Shown piece after piece: positions 1-14,361 of a stretch of DNA of 64,000 nt. Position numbers and translations under genes: made by a program. The DNA comes from Petrolisthes cinctipes (Eukaryota > Arthropoda > Malacostraca > Decapoda > Porcellanidae). The stretch lies in the NCBI GenBank assembly GCA_033782935.1, contig JAWQEG010000717.1:1798001-1862000 (forward strand), written 5' to 3'. The notes under the pieces were generated by a model. It had not been told where the DNA came from, did no database searches, and saw only the letters and a list, made by a program, of their open reading frames with translations. Each line of letters starts with the position of its first letter. Within the stretch, counting starts at the first letter, position 1.

Positions 1-286
1 GATATTTTAGGTGCCCAAAGTCGATATATGCATGCATCTTCAGTACCCGATTATATCTCAAAATTAGGCTCAAAACACCCGGAAATTCAATATTTTTCGG
101 TCCCAGAAGCGATCTGTACATGCCTACTCAGTGCTAGAGTATTTTGAAAATACAGGCCTAAAACATGCTGAAAATCGATATTTCTGGTGCCCAAAGTCAA
201 TATGTGTATGCATCTTCTGTACCCGTTTATATCCCAAATTCAGGCTCAAAACACCCGAAAATTCGATGTTTTTGGGTCCCAAAAGT

Positions 287-790
287 GATCTGTACATGCC
301 TACTCAGTGCTAGAATATTTTTGTAATATAGGCGAAAAACATGCTAAGAATCGATATTTTGGGTGCCCAAAGTCGATATGTGCATGCATCTTCTGTACCC
401 GTTTATATCTCAAAATTAGGCTCAAAACAACCGGAAATTCAATATTTTTGGGTCCCAGAAGCGATCTGTACATGCCTAATCAGTGCTAGAATGCTTTCAA
501 AATACAGGCCCAAAACATGCTAAAAATCGATATTTTAAGTATCCAAAGTCGACATCTGCATGCATCTACTGTACCCGTTTATATATCAAATTCAGGCTCA
601 AAACACCGGAAAATTCGATATTTTTTGGTCCCCGAAGCGATTAGTACATGCCTTTTCCGTGTTAGAGAATTTTCAAGATACAGGCCCAAACCATGCTAAA
701 AATCGATATTCTAGGTGCCCAAAGTCTATATGTACATGTATCTTCAGTACCCGTTTATATCTCAAATTCAGGCTCAAAACACCCGAAAAT
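287..790. repeat. HOR block repeated at 8914-9417 (offset 8627 bp)
   Basis: Three monomers in the order TTTTTGTAATATAG, CTAATCAGTGCTAGAATG and CTTTTCCGTGTTAGAG match 8914-9417 at 49 x 176 + 3. Both copies carry the unusual CATCTGCATGCATCTACTG reading near 550 and 9180. That makes common descent more likely than chance similarity between monomers. Confidence 0.65.
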
Positions 791-1569
791 TCGATATTTT
801 TGTGTCCCAGAAGCGATCTGTACATGCATACTCAGTGCTAGAGTGTTTTCAAAATACAGGCCCAAAACATGCTGAAAATCGATATTTCAGGTGCCCAAAG
901 TCAATATGTGTATGCATCTTCTGTAACCGTTTATATCCCAAATTCAGGCTCAAAACACCCGAACATTCGATATTTTTGTGTCCCAGAAGTGATGTGTACA
1001 TGCCTACTCCGTGTTAGAGTATTTTCGTAATATAGGCAGCAAACATGCTGAAAATCGATATTTTATGTGCCTAAAGTCAATATGTGTATGCATCTTCTGT
1101 ACCCGTTTATATATCAAATTCAGGATCAAAACACCCGAAAATTCGATATTTTTGGGTCCCAGAAGCGATCTGTACATGCCTACTTAGTGCTACAATGGTT
1201 TCAAAATATAGGCTCAAAACATGCTAAAAATCGATATTTTAGGTGCTCAAAGTCGATATATGCATGCATCTTCTGTACCCGTTTATATCTCAAAATTAGG
1301 CTCAAAACAACCGGAAATTCAATATTTTTGGGTCCCAGAAGCGATATGTTCATGCCTAATCAGTTCTAGAATGCTTTCAAAATACAGGCCCAAAACATGC
1401 TAAAAATCGATATTTTAAGTATCCAAAGTCGATATGTGCATGCATCTTCTGTACCCGTTTATATATCAAATTCAGGCTCAAAACACCCGAAAATTCGATA
1501 TTTTTTGGTCCCAGAAGCGATCTGTACATGCCTACTCCTTGCTATTATGTCTTCAAGATACAGACCCGA

Positions 1570-2480
1570 AACATGCTAAAAATCGATATTTTGAGTGCCC
1601 AAAGTCAATATGTGCATGCATCTTCTGTACCCGTTTATATCTCAAATTCATGCTAAAAACACCCAAAAATTCGATATTTTTGAGTCCCAGAAGCGATCTG
1701 TACATGCCTACTGCGTGATAGAGTAGTTTCAAAATACAGGCCCAAAACATGCTGAAAATTGATATTTCAGGTGCGCAAAGTCAATATGTGTATGCATCTT
1801 CTGTACCCGTTTATATCCCAAATTCAGGCTCAAAATACTCGAAACATCGTTATTTTTGTGTCCCAGAAGTGATCTGTACATGCCTACTCAGTGCTAGAAT
1901 ATTTTCAAAATATAGGCCCAAAACATTCTAAAAATCGATATTTTGGGTGCCCAAAGTCAATATGTGCATGTATCTTCTGTACCCGTTTATATCTCAAATT
2001 CATGCTCAAAACACCCGAAAATTCGATATTTTTGTTTCCCAGAAGCGATCTGTACTTGACTACCCAGTGCTATAATATTTTCAAAATATAGGCCCAAAAC
2101 ATTCTAATAATCGATATTATAGGTGCCCAAAGTCGATATGTGCATTCATCTTCTGTACCCGTTTATATCTCAAATTCATGCTCGGAACACCTGAAAATTC
2201 GATATTTTTGGGTCCCAGAAGCGATCTGTACATGCCTACTGCGTGTTAGAGTATTTTCAAAATACAGGCCCAAAACATGCTGAAAATCGATATTTCAGGT
2301 GCCTAAAGTCAATATGTGTATGCATCTTCTGTACCCGTTTATATCCCAAATTCAGGCTCAAAACACCCGAAAATTCGATATTTTTGTGTCCCAAAAGCGA
2401 TCTGTACATGCCTACTTAGTGCTAAAATGGTTTCAAAATATAGGCTCAAAACATGCTAAAAATCGATATTTTAGGTGCCC
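1570..2480. repeat. HOR block repeated at 4387-5297 (offset 2817 bp)
   Basis: About five monomers, starting in the type whose B-half reads GTGATAGAGTAG, match 4387-5297 at an offset of 16 x 176 + 1. They include two monomers with the otherwise rare TCTAATAATCGATATTATAGG and TGTACTTGACTAC variants. Beyond about 2480 the copies diverge: one continues with CGATATGTGCATGC, the other with CGATATATGCATGC and CCCGATTATATC. Confidence 0.7.
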
Positions 2481-4300
2481 AAAGTCGATATGTGCATGCA
2501 TCTTCTGTACCCGTTTATATCTCAAAATTAGGCTCAAAACAACCGGAAATTCAATATTTTTGGGTCCCAGAAGCGATCTGTACATGCCTAATCAGTGCTA
2601 GAATGCTTTCAAAATACAGGCCCAAAACATGCTAAAAATCGATATTTTAAGTATCCAAAGTCGACATGTGCATGCATCTTCTGTACCCGTTTATATATCA
2701 AATTCAGGCTCAAAACACCCGAAAATTCGATATTTTTTGGTCCCAGAAGCGATTAGTACATGCCTTTTACGTGTTAGAGAATTTTCAAGTTACAGGCCCA
2801 AACCATGCTAAAAATCGATATTTTAGGTGCCCAAAGTCTATATGTACATGCATCTTCAGTAACGGTTTATATCTCAAATTCAGGCTCAAAACACCCGAAA
2901 ATTCGATATTTTTTGGTCCCAGAAGCGATCTGTACATGCCTACTCCGTGTTAGAGTATTTTCAAGACACAGACCCAAAACATGCTCAAAATCGATATTTT
3001 GGGTGCCCAAAGTCTATATGTGCATGCATCTTCTGTACCCGTTTATTTCTCAAATTCAGGCTCAAAACACCCCGAAAATTCGGTATTTTTGGGTCCTAAA
3101 AGCGATCTGTACATGCCTACTCCTTGCTATTATGTTTTTAATATACAGACCCAAAACATGCTAAAAATCGATATTTTGAGTGCCCAAAGCCAATATGTGC
3201 ATGCATCTTCTGTACCCGTTTATATCTCAATTTCATGCTAAAAACACCCAAAAATTCGATATTTTTGAGTCCCAGAAGCGATCTGTACATGCCTACTGCG
3301 TGTTAGAGTATTTTCAAAGTACAGGCCCAAAACATGCTGAAAATCGATATATCAGGTGCCCAAAGTCTATATGTGCATGCATCTTCAGTACCCGTTTATA
3401 TCTCAAATTCAAGCTCAAAACACCCGAAAATTCGATATTTTTTGGTCCCAGAAGCGATCTGTACATGCCTACTCCGTGTTAGAGTATTTTCAAAATACAG
3501 GCCCAAAACATGCTCAAAATCGATATTTTGGGTGCCCAAAGTCTATATGTGCATGCATCTTCTGTACCCGTTTATTTCTCAAATTCAGGCTCAAAACACC
3601 CGAAAATTCGGTATTTTTGGGTCCCAAAAGCGATCTGTACATGCCTACTCCTTGCTATTATGTCTTCAAGATACAGACCCAAAACATGCTAAAAATCGAT
3701 ATTTTGAGTGCCCAAAGTCGAAATGTGCATGTATCTTCTGTACCCGTTTATATCTCAAATTCAGGCTCAAAACACCCGAAAATTCGATATTTTTGTGTCC
3801 CAGAAGTGATCTGTACATGCATACTCAGTGCTAGAGTATTTTCAAAATACAGGCCCAAAACATGCTGAAAATCGATATTTCAGGTGCCCAAAGTCAATAT
3901 GTGTATGCATCTTCTGTAACCGTTTATATCCCAAATTCAGGCTCAAAACACCCGAACATTCGATATTTTTGTATCCCAGAAGTGATGTGTACATGCCTAC
4001 TCCGTGTTAGAGTATTTTCGTAATATAGGCCTAAAACATGCTGAAAATCGATATTTCAGGTGCCCAAAGTCTATATGTGCATGCATCTTCTGTACCCGTT
4101 TATTTCTCAAATTCAGGCTCAAAACACCCGAAAATTCGGTATTTTTGGGTCCCAAAAGCGATCTGTACATGCCTACTCTTTGCTATTATGTTTTTAATAT
4201 ACGGACCCAAAACATGCTAAAAATCGATATTTTGAGTGCCCAAAGCCAATATGTGCATGCATCTTCTGTACCCGTTTATATCTCAATTTCATGCTAAAAA
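2299..4300. repeat. HOR block, copy 1 of a 22-monomer-offset repeat
   Basis: This segment reappears at 6172-8174 with an offset of 3873-3874 bp, which is 22 monomers plus one or two bases. Shared marks include a TAAGTATCC monomer starting near 2629/6502, a monomer with an extra C (CACCCCG near 3067/6940) and a TATATCAGG monomer near 3345/7218. The second extra base of offset comes from a small insertion near 7384. Downstream of about 4300 the pairing continues with one monomer fewer (offset 3698), so a one-monomer gain or loss separates the copies. Confidence 0.75.
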
Positions 4301-6171
4301 CACCCAAAAATTCGATATTTTTGGGTCCCAGAAGCGATCTGTACATGCCTACTCAGTGCTAGAATATTTTCAAAATATAGGCCCAAAACATGCTAAAAAT
4401 CGATATTTTGAGTGCCCAAAGTCAATATGTGTATGCATCTTCTGTACTCGTTTATATCTCAAATTCATGCTAAAAACACCCAAAAATTCGATATTTTTGA
4501 GTCCCAGAAGCGATCTGTACATGCCTACTGCGTGATAGAGTAGTTTCAAAACACAGGCCCAAAACATGCGAAAAATTGATATTTCAGTTGCGCAAAGTCA
4601 ATATGTGTATGCATCTTCTGTACCCGTTTATATCCCAAATTCAGGCTCAAAATACTCGAAACATCGATATTTTTGTGTCCCAGAAGTGATCTGTACATGC
4701 CTACTCAGTGCTAGAATATTTTCAAAATATAGGCCCAAAACATGCTAAAAATCGATATTTTGGGTGCCCAAAGTCAATATGTGCATGTATCTTCTGTACC
4801 CGTTTATATCTCAAATTCATGCTCAAAACACCCGAAAATTCGATATTTTTGTGTCCCAGAAGCGATCTGTACTTGACTACTCAGTGCTATAATATTTTCA
4901 AAATATAGGCCCAAAACATTCTAATAATCGATATTATAGGTGCCCAAAGTCGATATGTGCATTCATCTTCTGTACCCGTTTATATCTCAAATTCATGCTC
5001 AGAACACCTGAAAATTCGATATTTTTGGGTCCCAGAAGCGATCTGTACATGCCTACTGCGTGTTAGAGTATTTTCAAAATACAGGCCCAAAACATGCTGA
5101 AAATCGATATTTCAGGTGCCTAAAGTCAATATGTGTATGCATCTTCTGTACCCGTTTATATCCCAAATTCAGGCTCAAAACACCCGAAAATTCGATATTT
5201 TTGTGTCCCAGAAGCGATCTGTACATGCCTACTTAGTGCTAAAATGGTTTCAAAATATAGGCTCAAAACATGCTAAAAATCGATATTTTAGGTGCCCAAA
5301 GTCGATATATGCATGCATCTTCAGTACCCGATTATATCTCAAAATTAGGCTCAAAACACCCGGAAATTCAATATTTTTCGGTCCCAGAAGCGATCTGTAC
5401 ATGCCTACTCAGTGCTAGAGTATTTTGAAAATACAGGCCTAAAACATGCTGAAAATCGATATTTCTGGTGCCCAAAGTCTATATGTGCATGCATCTTCAG
5501 TACCCGTTTATATCTCAAATTCAAGCTCAAAACACCCGAAAATTCGATATTTTTTGGTCCCAGAAGCGATCAGTACATGCCTACTCCGTGTTAAAATATT
5601 TTCAAAATACAGGCCCAAAACATGCTCAAAATCGATATTTTGGGTGCCCAAAGTCTATATGTGCATACATCTTCTGTACCCGTTTATTTCTCAAATTCAG
5701 GCTCAAATCACCCGAAAATTCGGTGTTTTTGGGTCCCAAAAGCGATCTGTACATGCCTACTCCTTGCTATTATGTTTTCAAGATACAGACCCAAAACATG
5801 CTAAAAATCGATATTTTGAGTGCCCAAAGTCAATATGTGTATACATCTTCTATTCCCGTTTATATCTCAAATTCATGCTCAAAACACCCGAAAATTCGAT
5901 ATTTTTGTGTCCCAGAAGCGATCTGTACTTGACTACTCAGTGCTATAATATTTTCAAAATATAGGCCCAAAACATTCTAATAATCGATATTATAGGTGCC
6001 CAAAGTCGATATGTGCATTCATCTTCTGTACCCGTTTATATATCAAATTCATGCTCAGAACACCTGAAAATTCGATATTTTTGGGTCCCAAAAGCGATCT
6101 GTACATGCCTACTGCGTGTTAGAGCATTTTCAAAATACAGGCCCAAAACATGCTGAAAATCGATATTTCAG

Positions 6172-8174
6172 GTGCCTAAAGTCAATATGTGTATGCATCT
6201 TCTGTACCCGTTTATATCCCAAATTCAGGCTCAAAACACCCGAAAATTCGATATTTTTGTGTCCCAAAAGCGATCTGTACATGCCTACTTAGTGCTAAAA
6301 TGGTTTCAAAATATAGGCTCAAAACATGCTAAGAATCGATATTTTAGGTGCCCAAAGTCGATATGTGCATGCATCTTCTGTACCCGTTTATATCTCAAAA
6401 TTAAGCTCAAAACAACCGGAAATTCAATATTTTTGGGTCCCAGAAGCGATCTGTACATGCCTAATCAGTGCTAGAATGCTTTCAAAATACATGCCCAAAA
6501 CATGCTAAAAATCGATATTTTAAGTATCCAAAGTCGACATGTGCATGCATCTTCTGTACCCGTTTATATATCAAATTCAGGCTCAAAACACCCGAAAATT
6601 CGATATTTTTTGGTCCCAGAAGCGATTAGTACATGCCTTTTCCGTGTTAGAGAATTTTCAAGATACAGGCCCAAACCATGCTAAAAATCGATATTTTAGG
6701 TGCCCAAAGTCTAAATGTACATGCATCTTCAGTAACGGTTTATATCTCAAATTCAGGCTCAAAACACCCGAAAATTCGATATTTTTTGGTCCCAGAAGCG
6801 ATCTGTACATGCCTACTCCGTGTTAGAGTATTTTCAAGACACAGACCCAAAACATGCTCAAAATCGATATTTTGGGTGCCCAAAGTCTATATGTGCATGC
6901 ATCTTCTGTACCCGTTTATTTCTCAAATTCAGGCTCAAAACACCCCGAAAATTCGGTATTTTTGGGTCCTAAAAGCGATCTGTACATGCCTACTCCTTGC
7001 TATTATGTTTTTAATATACAGACCCAAAACATGCTAAAAATCGATATTTTGAGTGCCCAAAGCCAATATGTGCATGCATCTTCTGTACCCGTTTATATCT
7101 CAATTTCATGCTAAAAACACCCAAAAATTCGATATTTTTGAGTCCCAGAAGCGATCTGTACATGCCTACTGCGTGTTAGAGTATTTTCAAAATACAGGCC
7201 CAAAACATGCTGAAAATCGATATATCAGGTGCCCAAAGTCTATATGTGCATGCATCTTTAGTACCCGTTTATATCTCAAATTCAAGCTCAAAACACCCGA
7301 AAATTCGATATTTTTTGGTCCCAGAAGCGATCTGTACATGCCTACTCCGTGTTAGAGTATTTTCAAAATACAGGCCCAAAACATGCTTAAAAATCGATAT
7401 TTTGGGTGCCCAAAGTCTATATGTGCATGCATCTTCTGTACCCGTTTATTTCTCAAATTCAGGCTCAAAACACCCGAAAATTCGGTATTTTTGGGTCCCA
7501 AAAGCGATCTGTACATGCCTACTCCTTGCTATTATGTCTTCAAGATACAGACCCAAAACATGCTAAAAATCGATATTTTGAGTGCCCAAAGTCGAAATGT
7601 GCATGTATCTTCAGTACCCGTTTATATCTCAAATTCAGGCTCAAAACACCCGAAAATTCGATATTTTTGTGTCCCAGAAGCGATCTGTACATGCATACTC
7701 AGTGCTAGAGTATTTTCAAAATACAGGCCCAAAACATGCTGAAAATCGATATTTCAGGTGCCCAAAGTCAATATGTGTATGTATCTTCTGTAACCGTTTA
7801 TATCCCAAATTCAGGCTCAAAACACCCGAACATTCGATATTTTTGTATCCCAGAAGTGATGTGTACATGCCTACTCCGTGTTAGAGTATTTTCGTAATAT
7901 AGGCCTAAAAATTGCTGAAAATCGATATTTCAGGTGCCCAAAGTCTATATGTGCATGCATCTTCTGTACCCGTTTATTTCTAAAATTTAGGCTCAAAACA
8001 CCCGAAAATTCGGTATTTTTGGGTCCCAAAAGCGATCTGTACATGCCTACTCTTTACTATTATGTTTTTAATATACAGACCCAATACATGCTAAAAATCG
8101 ATATTTTGAGTGCCCAAAGCCAATATGTGCATGCATCTTCTGTAACCGTTTATATCTCAATTTCATGCTAAAAA
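6172..8174. repeat. HOR block, copy 2 of the 22-monomer-offset repeat
   Basis: This is the partner of 2299-4300, with the same order of monomer types and only scattered base differences. Its first six monomers are also preceded by a related string at 5116, offset 1056 bp (six monomers). The same types therefore occur at several nested distances. Confidence 0.75.
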
Positions 8175-10136
8175 CACCCAAAAATTCGATATTTTTGAGT
8201 CCCAGAAGCGATCTGTACATGCCTACTGCGTGATAGAGTAGTTTCAAAACACAGGCCCAAAACATGCTGAAAATTGATATTTCAGTTGCGCAAAGTCAAT
8301 ATGTGTATGCATCTTCTGTACCCGTTTATATCCCAAATTCAGGCACAAAATTCTCGAAACATCGATATTTTTGTGTCCCAGAAGTGATCTGTACATGCCT
8401 ACTCAGTGCTAGAATATTTTCAAAATATAGGCCCAAAACATGCTCAAAATCGATATTTTGGGTGCCCAAAGTCAATATGTGCATGTATCTTCTGTACCCG
8501 TTTATATCTCAAATTCATGCTCAAAACACCCGAAAATTCGATATTTTTGTGTCCCAGAAGCGATCTGTACTTGACTACTCAGTGCTATAATATTTTCAAA
8601 ATATAGGCCCAAAACATTCTAATAATCGATATTATAGGTGCCCAAAGTCGATATGTGCATTCATCTTCTGTACCCGTTTATATCTCAAATTCATGCTCAG
8701 AACACCTGAAAATTCGATATTTTTGTGTCCCAGAAGCGATCTGTACATGCCTTCTGCGTGTTAGAGTATTTTCAAAATACAGGCCCAAAACATGCTGAAA
8801 ATCGATATTTCAGGTGCCTAAAGTCAATATGTGTATGCATCTTCTGTACCCGTTTATATCCCAAATTCAGGCTCAAAACACCCGAAAATTCGATGTTTTT
8901 GGGTCCCAAAAGTGATCTGTACATGCCTACTCAGTGCTAGAATATTTTTGTAATATAGTCGAAAAACATGCTAAGAATCGATATTTTGGGTGCCCAAAGT
9001 CGATATGTGCATGCATCTTCTGTACCCGTTTATATCTCAAAATTAGGCTCAAAACAACCGGAAATTCAATATTTTTGGGTCCCAGAAGCGATCTGTACAT
9101 GCCTAATCAGTGCTAGAATGCTTTCAAAATACAGGCCCAAAACATGCTAAAAATCGATATTTTAAGTATCCAAAGTCGACATCTGCATGCATCTACTGTA
9201 CCCGTTTATATATCAAATTCAGGCTCAAAACACCCGAAAATTCGATATTTTTTGGTCCCAGAAGCGATTAGTACATGCCTTTTCTGTGTTAGAGAATTTT
9301 CAAGATACAGGCCCAAACCATGCTAAAAATCGATATTTTAGGTGCCCAAAGTCTATATGTACATGCATCTTCAGTACCCGTTTATATCTCAAATTCAGGC
9401 TCAAAACACCCGAAAATTCGATATTTTTTGGTCCCAGAAACGATCTGTACATGCCTACTCCGTGTTAGAGTATTTTCAAGACACAGACCCAAAACATGCT
9501 CAAAATCGATATTTTGGGTGCCCAAAGTCTATATGTGCATGCATCTTCTGTACCCGTTTATTTCTCAAATTCAGGCTCAAAACACCCCGAAAATTCGGTA
9601 TTTTTGGGTCCCAAAAGCGATCTGTACATGCCTACTCCTTGCTATTATGTTTTTAATATACAGACCCAAAACATGCTAAAAATCGATATTTTGAGTGCCC
9701 AAAGCCAATATGTGCATGCATCTTCTGTACCCGTTTATATCTCAATTTCATGCTAAAAACACCCAAAAATTCGATATTTTTGAGTCCCAGAAGCGATCTG
9801 TACATGCCTACTGCGTGTTAGAGTATTTTCAAAATACAGGCCCAAAACATGCTGAAAATCGATATATCAGGTGCCCAAAGTCTATATGTGCATGCATCTT
9901 CAGTACCCGTTTATATCTCAAATTCAAGCTCAAAACACCCGAAAATTCGGTATTTTTGGGTCCCAAAAGCGATCTGTACATGCCTACTCCTTGCTATTAT
10001 GTCTTCAAGATACAGACCCAAAACATGCTAAAAATCGATATTTTGAGTGCCCAAAGTCGAAATGTGCATGTATCTTCTGTACCCGTTTATATTTCAAATT
10101 CAGGCTCAAAACACCCGAAAATTCGATATTTTTGTG

Positions 10137-12840
10137 TCCCAGAAGCGATCTGTTCATGCATACTCAGTGCTTGAGTATTTTCGAAATACAGGCCCAAAAC
10201 ATGCTGAAAATCGATATTTCAGGTGCCCAAAGTCAATATGTGTATGCATCTTCTGTAACCGTTTATATCCCAAATTCAGGCTCAAAACACCCGAAAATTC
10301 GATATTTTTGTATCCCAGAAGTGATGTGTACATGCCTACTCCGTGTTAGAGTATTTTCGTAATATAGGCCTAAAACATGCTGAAAATCGATATTTCAGGT
10401 GCCCAAAGTCTATATGTGCATGCATCTTCTGTACCCGTTTATTTCTCAAATTCAGGCTCAAAACACCCGAAAATTCGGTATTTTTGGGTCCCAAAAGCGA
10501 TCTGTACATGCCTACTCTTTGCTATTATGTTTTTAATATACAGACCCAAAACATGCTAAAAATCGATATTTTGAGTGCCCAAAGCCAATATGTGCATGCA
10601 TCTTCTGTACCCGTTTATATCTCAATTTCATGCTAAAAACACCCAAAAATTCGATATTTTTGAGTCCCAGAAGCGATCTGTACATGCCTACTGCGTGTTA
10701 GAGTATTTTCAAAATACAGGCCCAAAACATGCTGAAAATCGATATATCAGGTGCCCAAAGTCTATATGTGCATGCATCTTCAGTACCCGTTTATATTTAA
10801 AATTCTGGCTCAAAACACCCGAAAATTCGAAATTTTTTGGTCCCAGAAGCGATCTGTACAAGCCTACTCCGTGTTAGAGTATTTTCAAAATACAGGCCCA
10901 AAACATGCTCAAAATCGATATTTTGGGTGAACAAAGTCTATATGTGCATGCATCTTCTGTACCCGTTTATTTCTCAAATTCAGGCTCAAAACACCCGAAA
11001 ATTCGGTATTTTTGGGTCCCAAAAGCGATCTGTACATGCCTACTCCTTGCTATTATGTCTTCAAGATACAGACCCAAAACATGCTAAAAATCGATATTTT
11101 GAGTGCCCAAAGTCAATATGTGCATGCATCTTCTGTACCCGTTTATATCTCAAATTCATGCTAAAAACACCCAAAAATTCGATATTTTTGAGTCCCAGAA
11201 GCGATCTGTACATGCCTACTGCGTGATAGAGTAGTTTCAAAACACAGGCCCAAAACATGCTGAAAATTGATATTTCAGGTGCGCAAAGTCAATATGTGTA
11301 TGCATCTTCTGTACCCGTTTATATCACAAATTCAGGCTCAAAATACTCTAAACATCGATATTTTTGTGTCCCAGAAGTGATCTGTACATGCCTACTCAGT
11401 GCTAGAATATTTTCAAAATATAGGCCCAAAACATGCTAAAAATCGATATTTTGGGTGCCCAAAGTCAATATGTGCATGAATCTTCTGTACCCGTTTATAT
11501 CTCAAATTCATGATCAAAACACCCGAAAATTCGATATTTTTGTGTCCCAGAAGCGATCTGTACTTGACTACTCAGTGCTATAATATTTTCAAAAAATAGG
11601 CTCAAAACATTCTAATAATCGATATTATAGGTGCCCAAAGTCGATATGTGCATTCATCTTCTGTACCCGTTTATATCTCAAATTCATGCTCAGAACACCC
11701 GGAAATTCAATATTTTTGGGTCCCAGAAGCGATCTGTACATGCCTACTCAGTGCTAGAGTATTTTGAAAATACAGGCCTAAAACATGCTGAAAATCGATA
11801 TTTCTGGTGCCCAAAGTCAATATGTGTATGCATCTTCTGTACCCGTTTATATCCTAAATTCAGGCTCAAACCACCCGAAAATTCGATGTTTTTGGGTCCC
11901 AAAAGTGATCTGTACATGCCTACTCAGTGCTAGAATATTTTTGTAATATAGGCGAAAAACATGCTAAGAATCGATATTTTGGGTGCCCAAAGTAGATATG
12001 TGCATGCATCTTCTGTACCCGTTTATATCTCAAAATTAGGCTCAAAACAACCGGAAATTCAATATTTTTGGGTCCCAGAAGCGATCTGTACATGCCTAAT
12101 CAGTGCTAGAATGCTTTCAAAATACAGGCCCAAAACATGCTAAAAATTGATATTTTAAGTATCCAAAGTCGACATGTGCATGCATCTACTGTACCCGTTT
12201 ATATATCAAATTCAGGCTCAAAACACCCGAAAATTCGATATTTTTTGGTCCCAGAAGCGATCTGTACATGCCTACTCCGTGTTAGAGTATTTTCAAGACA
12301 CAGACCCAAAACATGCTCAAAATCGATATTTTGGGTGCCCAAAGTCTATATGTGCATGCATCTTCTGTACCCGTTTATTTCTCAAATTCAGGCTCAAAAC
12401 ACCCCGAAAATTCGGTATTTTTGGGTCCCAAAAGCGATCTGTACATGCCTACTCCTTGCTATTATGTTTTTAATATACAGACCCAAAACATGCTAAAAAT
12501 CGATATTTTGAGTGTCCATTGCCAATATGTGCATGCATCTTCTGTACCCGTTTATATCTCAATTTCATGCTAAAAACACCCAAAAATTCGATATTTTTGA
12601 GTCCCAGAAGCGATCTGTACATGCCTACTGCGTGTTAGAGTATTTTCAAAATACAGGCCCAAAACATGCTGAAAATCGATATATCAGGTGCCCAAAGTCT
12701 ATATGTGCATGCATCTTCAGTACCCGTTTATATCTGAAATTCAAGCTCAAAACACCCGAAAATTCGATATTTTTTGGTCCCAGAAACGATCTGTACATGC
12801 CTACTCCGTGTTAGAGTATTTTCAAAATACAGGCCCAAAA
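10137..12840. repeat. HOR block, source-like copy of the 14.4-18.6 kb region
   Basis: The first nine monomers match 14,362-15,945 at offset 4225 bp (24 x 176 + 1). The remainder matches 17,440-18,650 at offset 5809 bp. The difference between the two offsets is exactly 1584 bp, the length of the tandem duplication inside the second copy. This block is therefore the unduplicated form. A GTGAACAAAG variant near 10,927 is shared with 15,152 and 16,736. Confidence 0.75.
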
Positions 12841-14361
12841 CATGCTCAAAATCGATATTTTGGGTGCACAAAGTCTATATGTGCATGCATCTTCTGTACC
12901 CGTTTATTTCTCAAATTCAGGCTCAAAACACCCGAAAATTCGGTATTTTTGGGTCCCAAAAGCGATCTGTACATGCCTACTCCTTGCTATTATGTCTTCA
13001 AGATACAGACCCAAAACATGCTAAAAATCGATATTTTGAGTGCCCAAAGTCAATATGTGTATGCATCTTCTGTACCCGTTTATATCTCAAATTCATGCTA
13101 AAAACACCCAAAAATTCGATATTTTTGAGTCCCAGAAGCGATCTGTACATGCCTACTGCGTGATAGAGTAGTTTCAAAACACAGGCCCAAAACATGCTGA
13201 AAATTGATATTTCAGTTGCGCAAAGTCAATATGTGTATGCATCTTCTGTACCCGTTTATATCCCAAATTCAGGCTCAAAATACTCGAAACATCGATATTT
13301 TTGTGTCCCAGAAGTGATCTGTACATGCCTACTCAGTGCTAGAATATTTTCAAAATATAGGCCCAAAACATGCTAAAAATCGATATTTTGGGTGCCCAAA
13401 GTCAATATGTGCATGTATCTTCTGTACCCGTTTATATCTCAAATTCATGCTCAAAACACCCGAAAATTCGATATTTTTGTGTCCCAGAAGCGATCTGTAC
13501 TTGACTACTCAGTGCTATAATATTTTCAAAATATAGGCCCAAAACATTCTAATAATCGATATTATAGGTGCCCAAAGTCGATATGTGCATTCATCTTCTG
13601 TACCCGTTTATATCTCAAATTCATGCTCATAACACCTGAAAATTCGATATTTTTGGGTCCCAGAAGCGATCTGTACATGCCTACTGCGTGTTAGAGTATT
13701 TTCAAAATACAGGCCCAAAACATGCTGAAAATCGATATTTCAGGTGCCTAAAGTCAATATGTGTATGCATCTTCTGTACCCGTTTATATCCCAAATTCAG
13801 GCTCAAAACACCCGAAAATTCGATATTTTTGGGTCCCAGAAGCGATCTGTACATGCCTACTCAGTGCTAGAGTATTTTGAAAATACAGGCCTAAAACATG
13901 CTGAAAATCGATATTTCTGGTGCCCAAAGTCAATATGTGTATGCATCTTCTGTACCCGTTTATATCCCAAATTCAGGCTCAAAACACCCGAAAATTCGAT
14001 GTTTTTGGGTCCCAAAAGTGATCTGTACATGCCTACTCAGTGCTAGAATATTTTTGTAATATAGGCGAAAAACATGCTAAGAATCGATATTTTGGTTGCC
14101 CAAAGTCGATATGTGCATGCATCTTCTGTACCCGTTTATTTCTCAAATTCAGGCTCAAAACACCCGAAAATTCGGTATTTTTGGGTCCCAAAAGCGATCT
14201 GTACATGCCTACTCCTTGCTATTATGTCTTCAAGATACAGACCCAAAACATGCTAAAAATCGATATTTTGAGTGCCCAAAGTCGAAATGTGCATGTATCT
14301 TCTGTACCCGTTTATATCTCAAATTCAGGCTCAAAACACCCGAAAATTCGATATTTTTGTG

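Noticed and set aside
1553..1750. Recurrent 65-codon minus-strand frame, also at 4370, 8068, 11,061 and other sites
   Set aside because: It recurs because one monomer type recurs. It is the antisense of the same satellite, and there is no evidence of independent coding.
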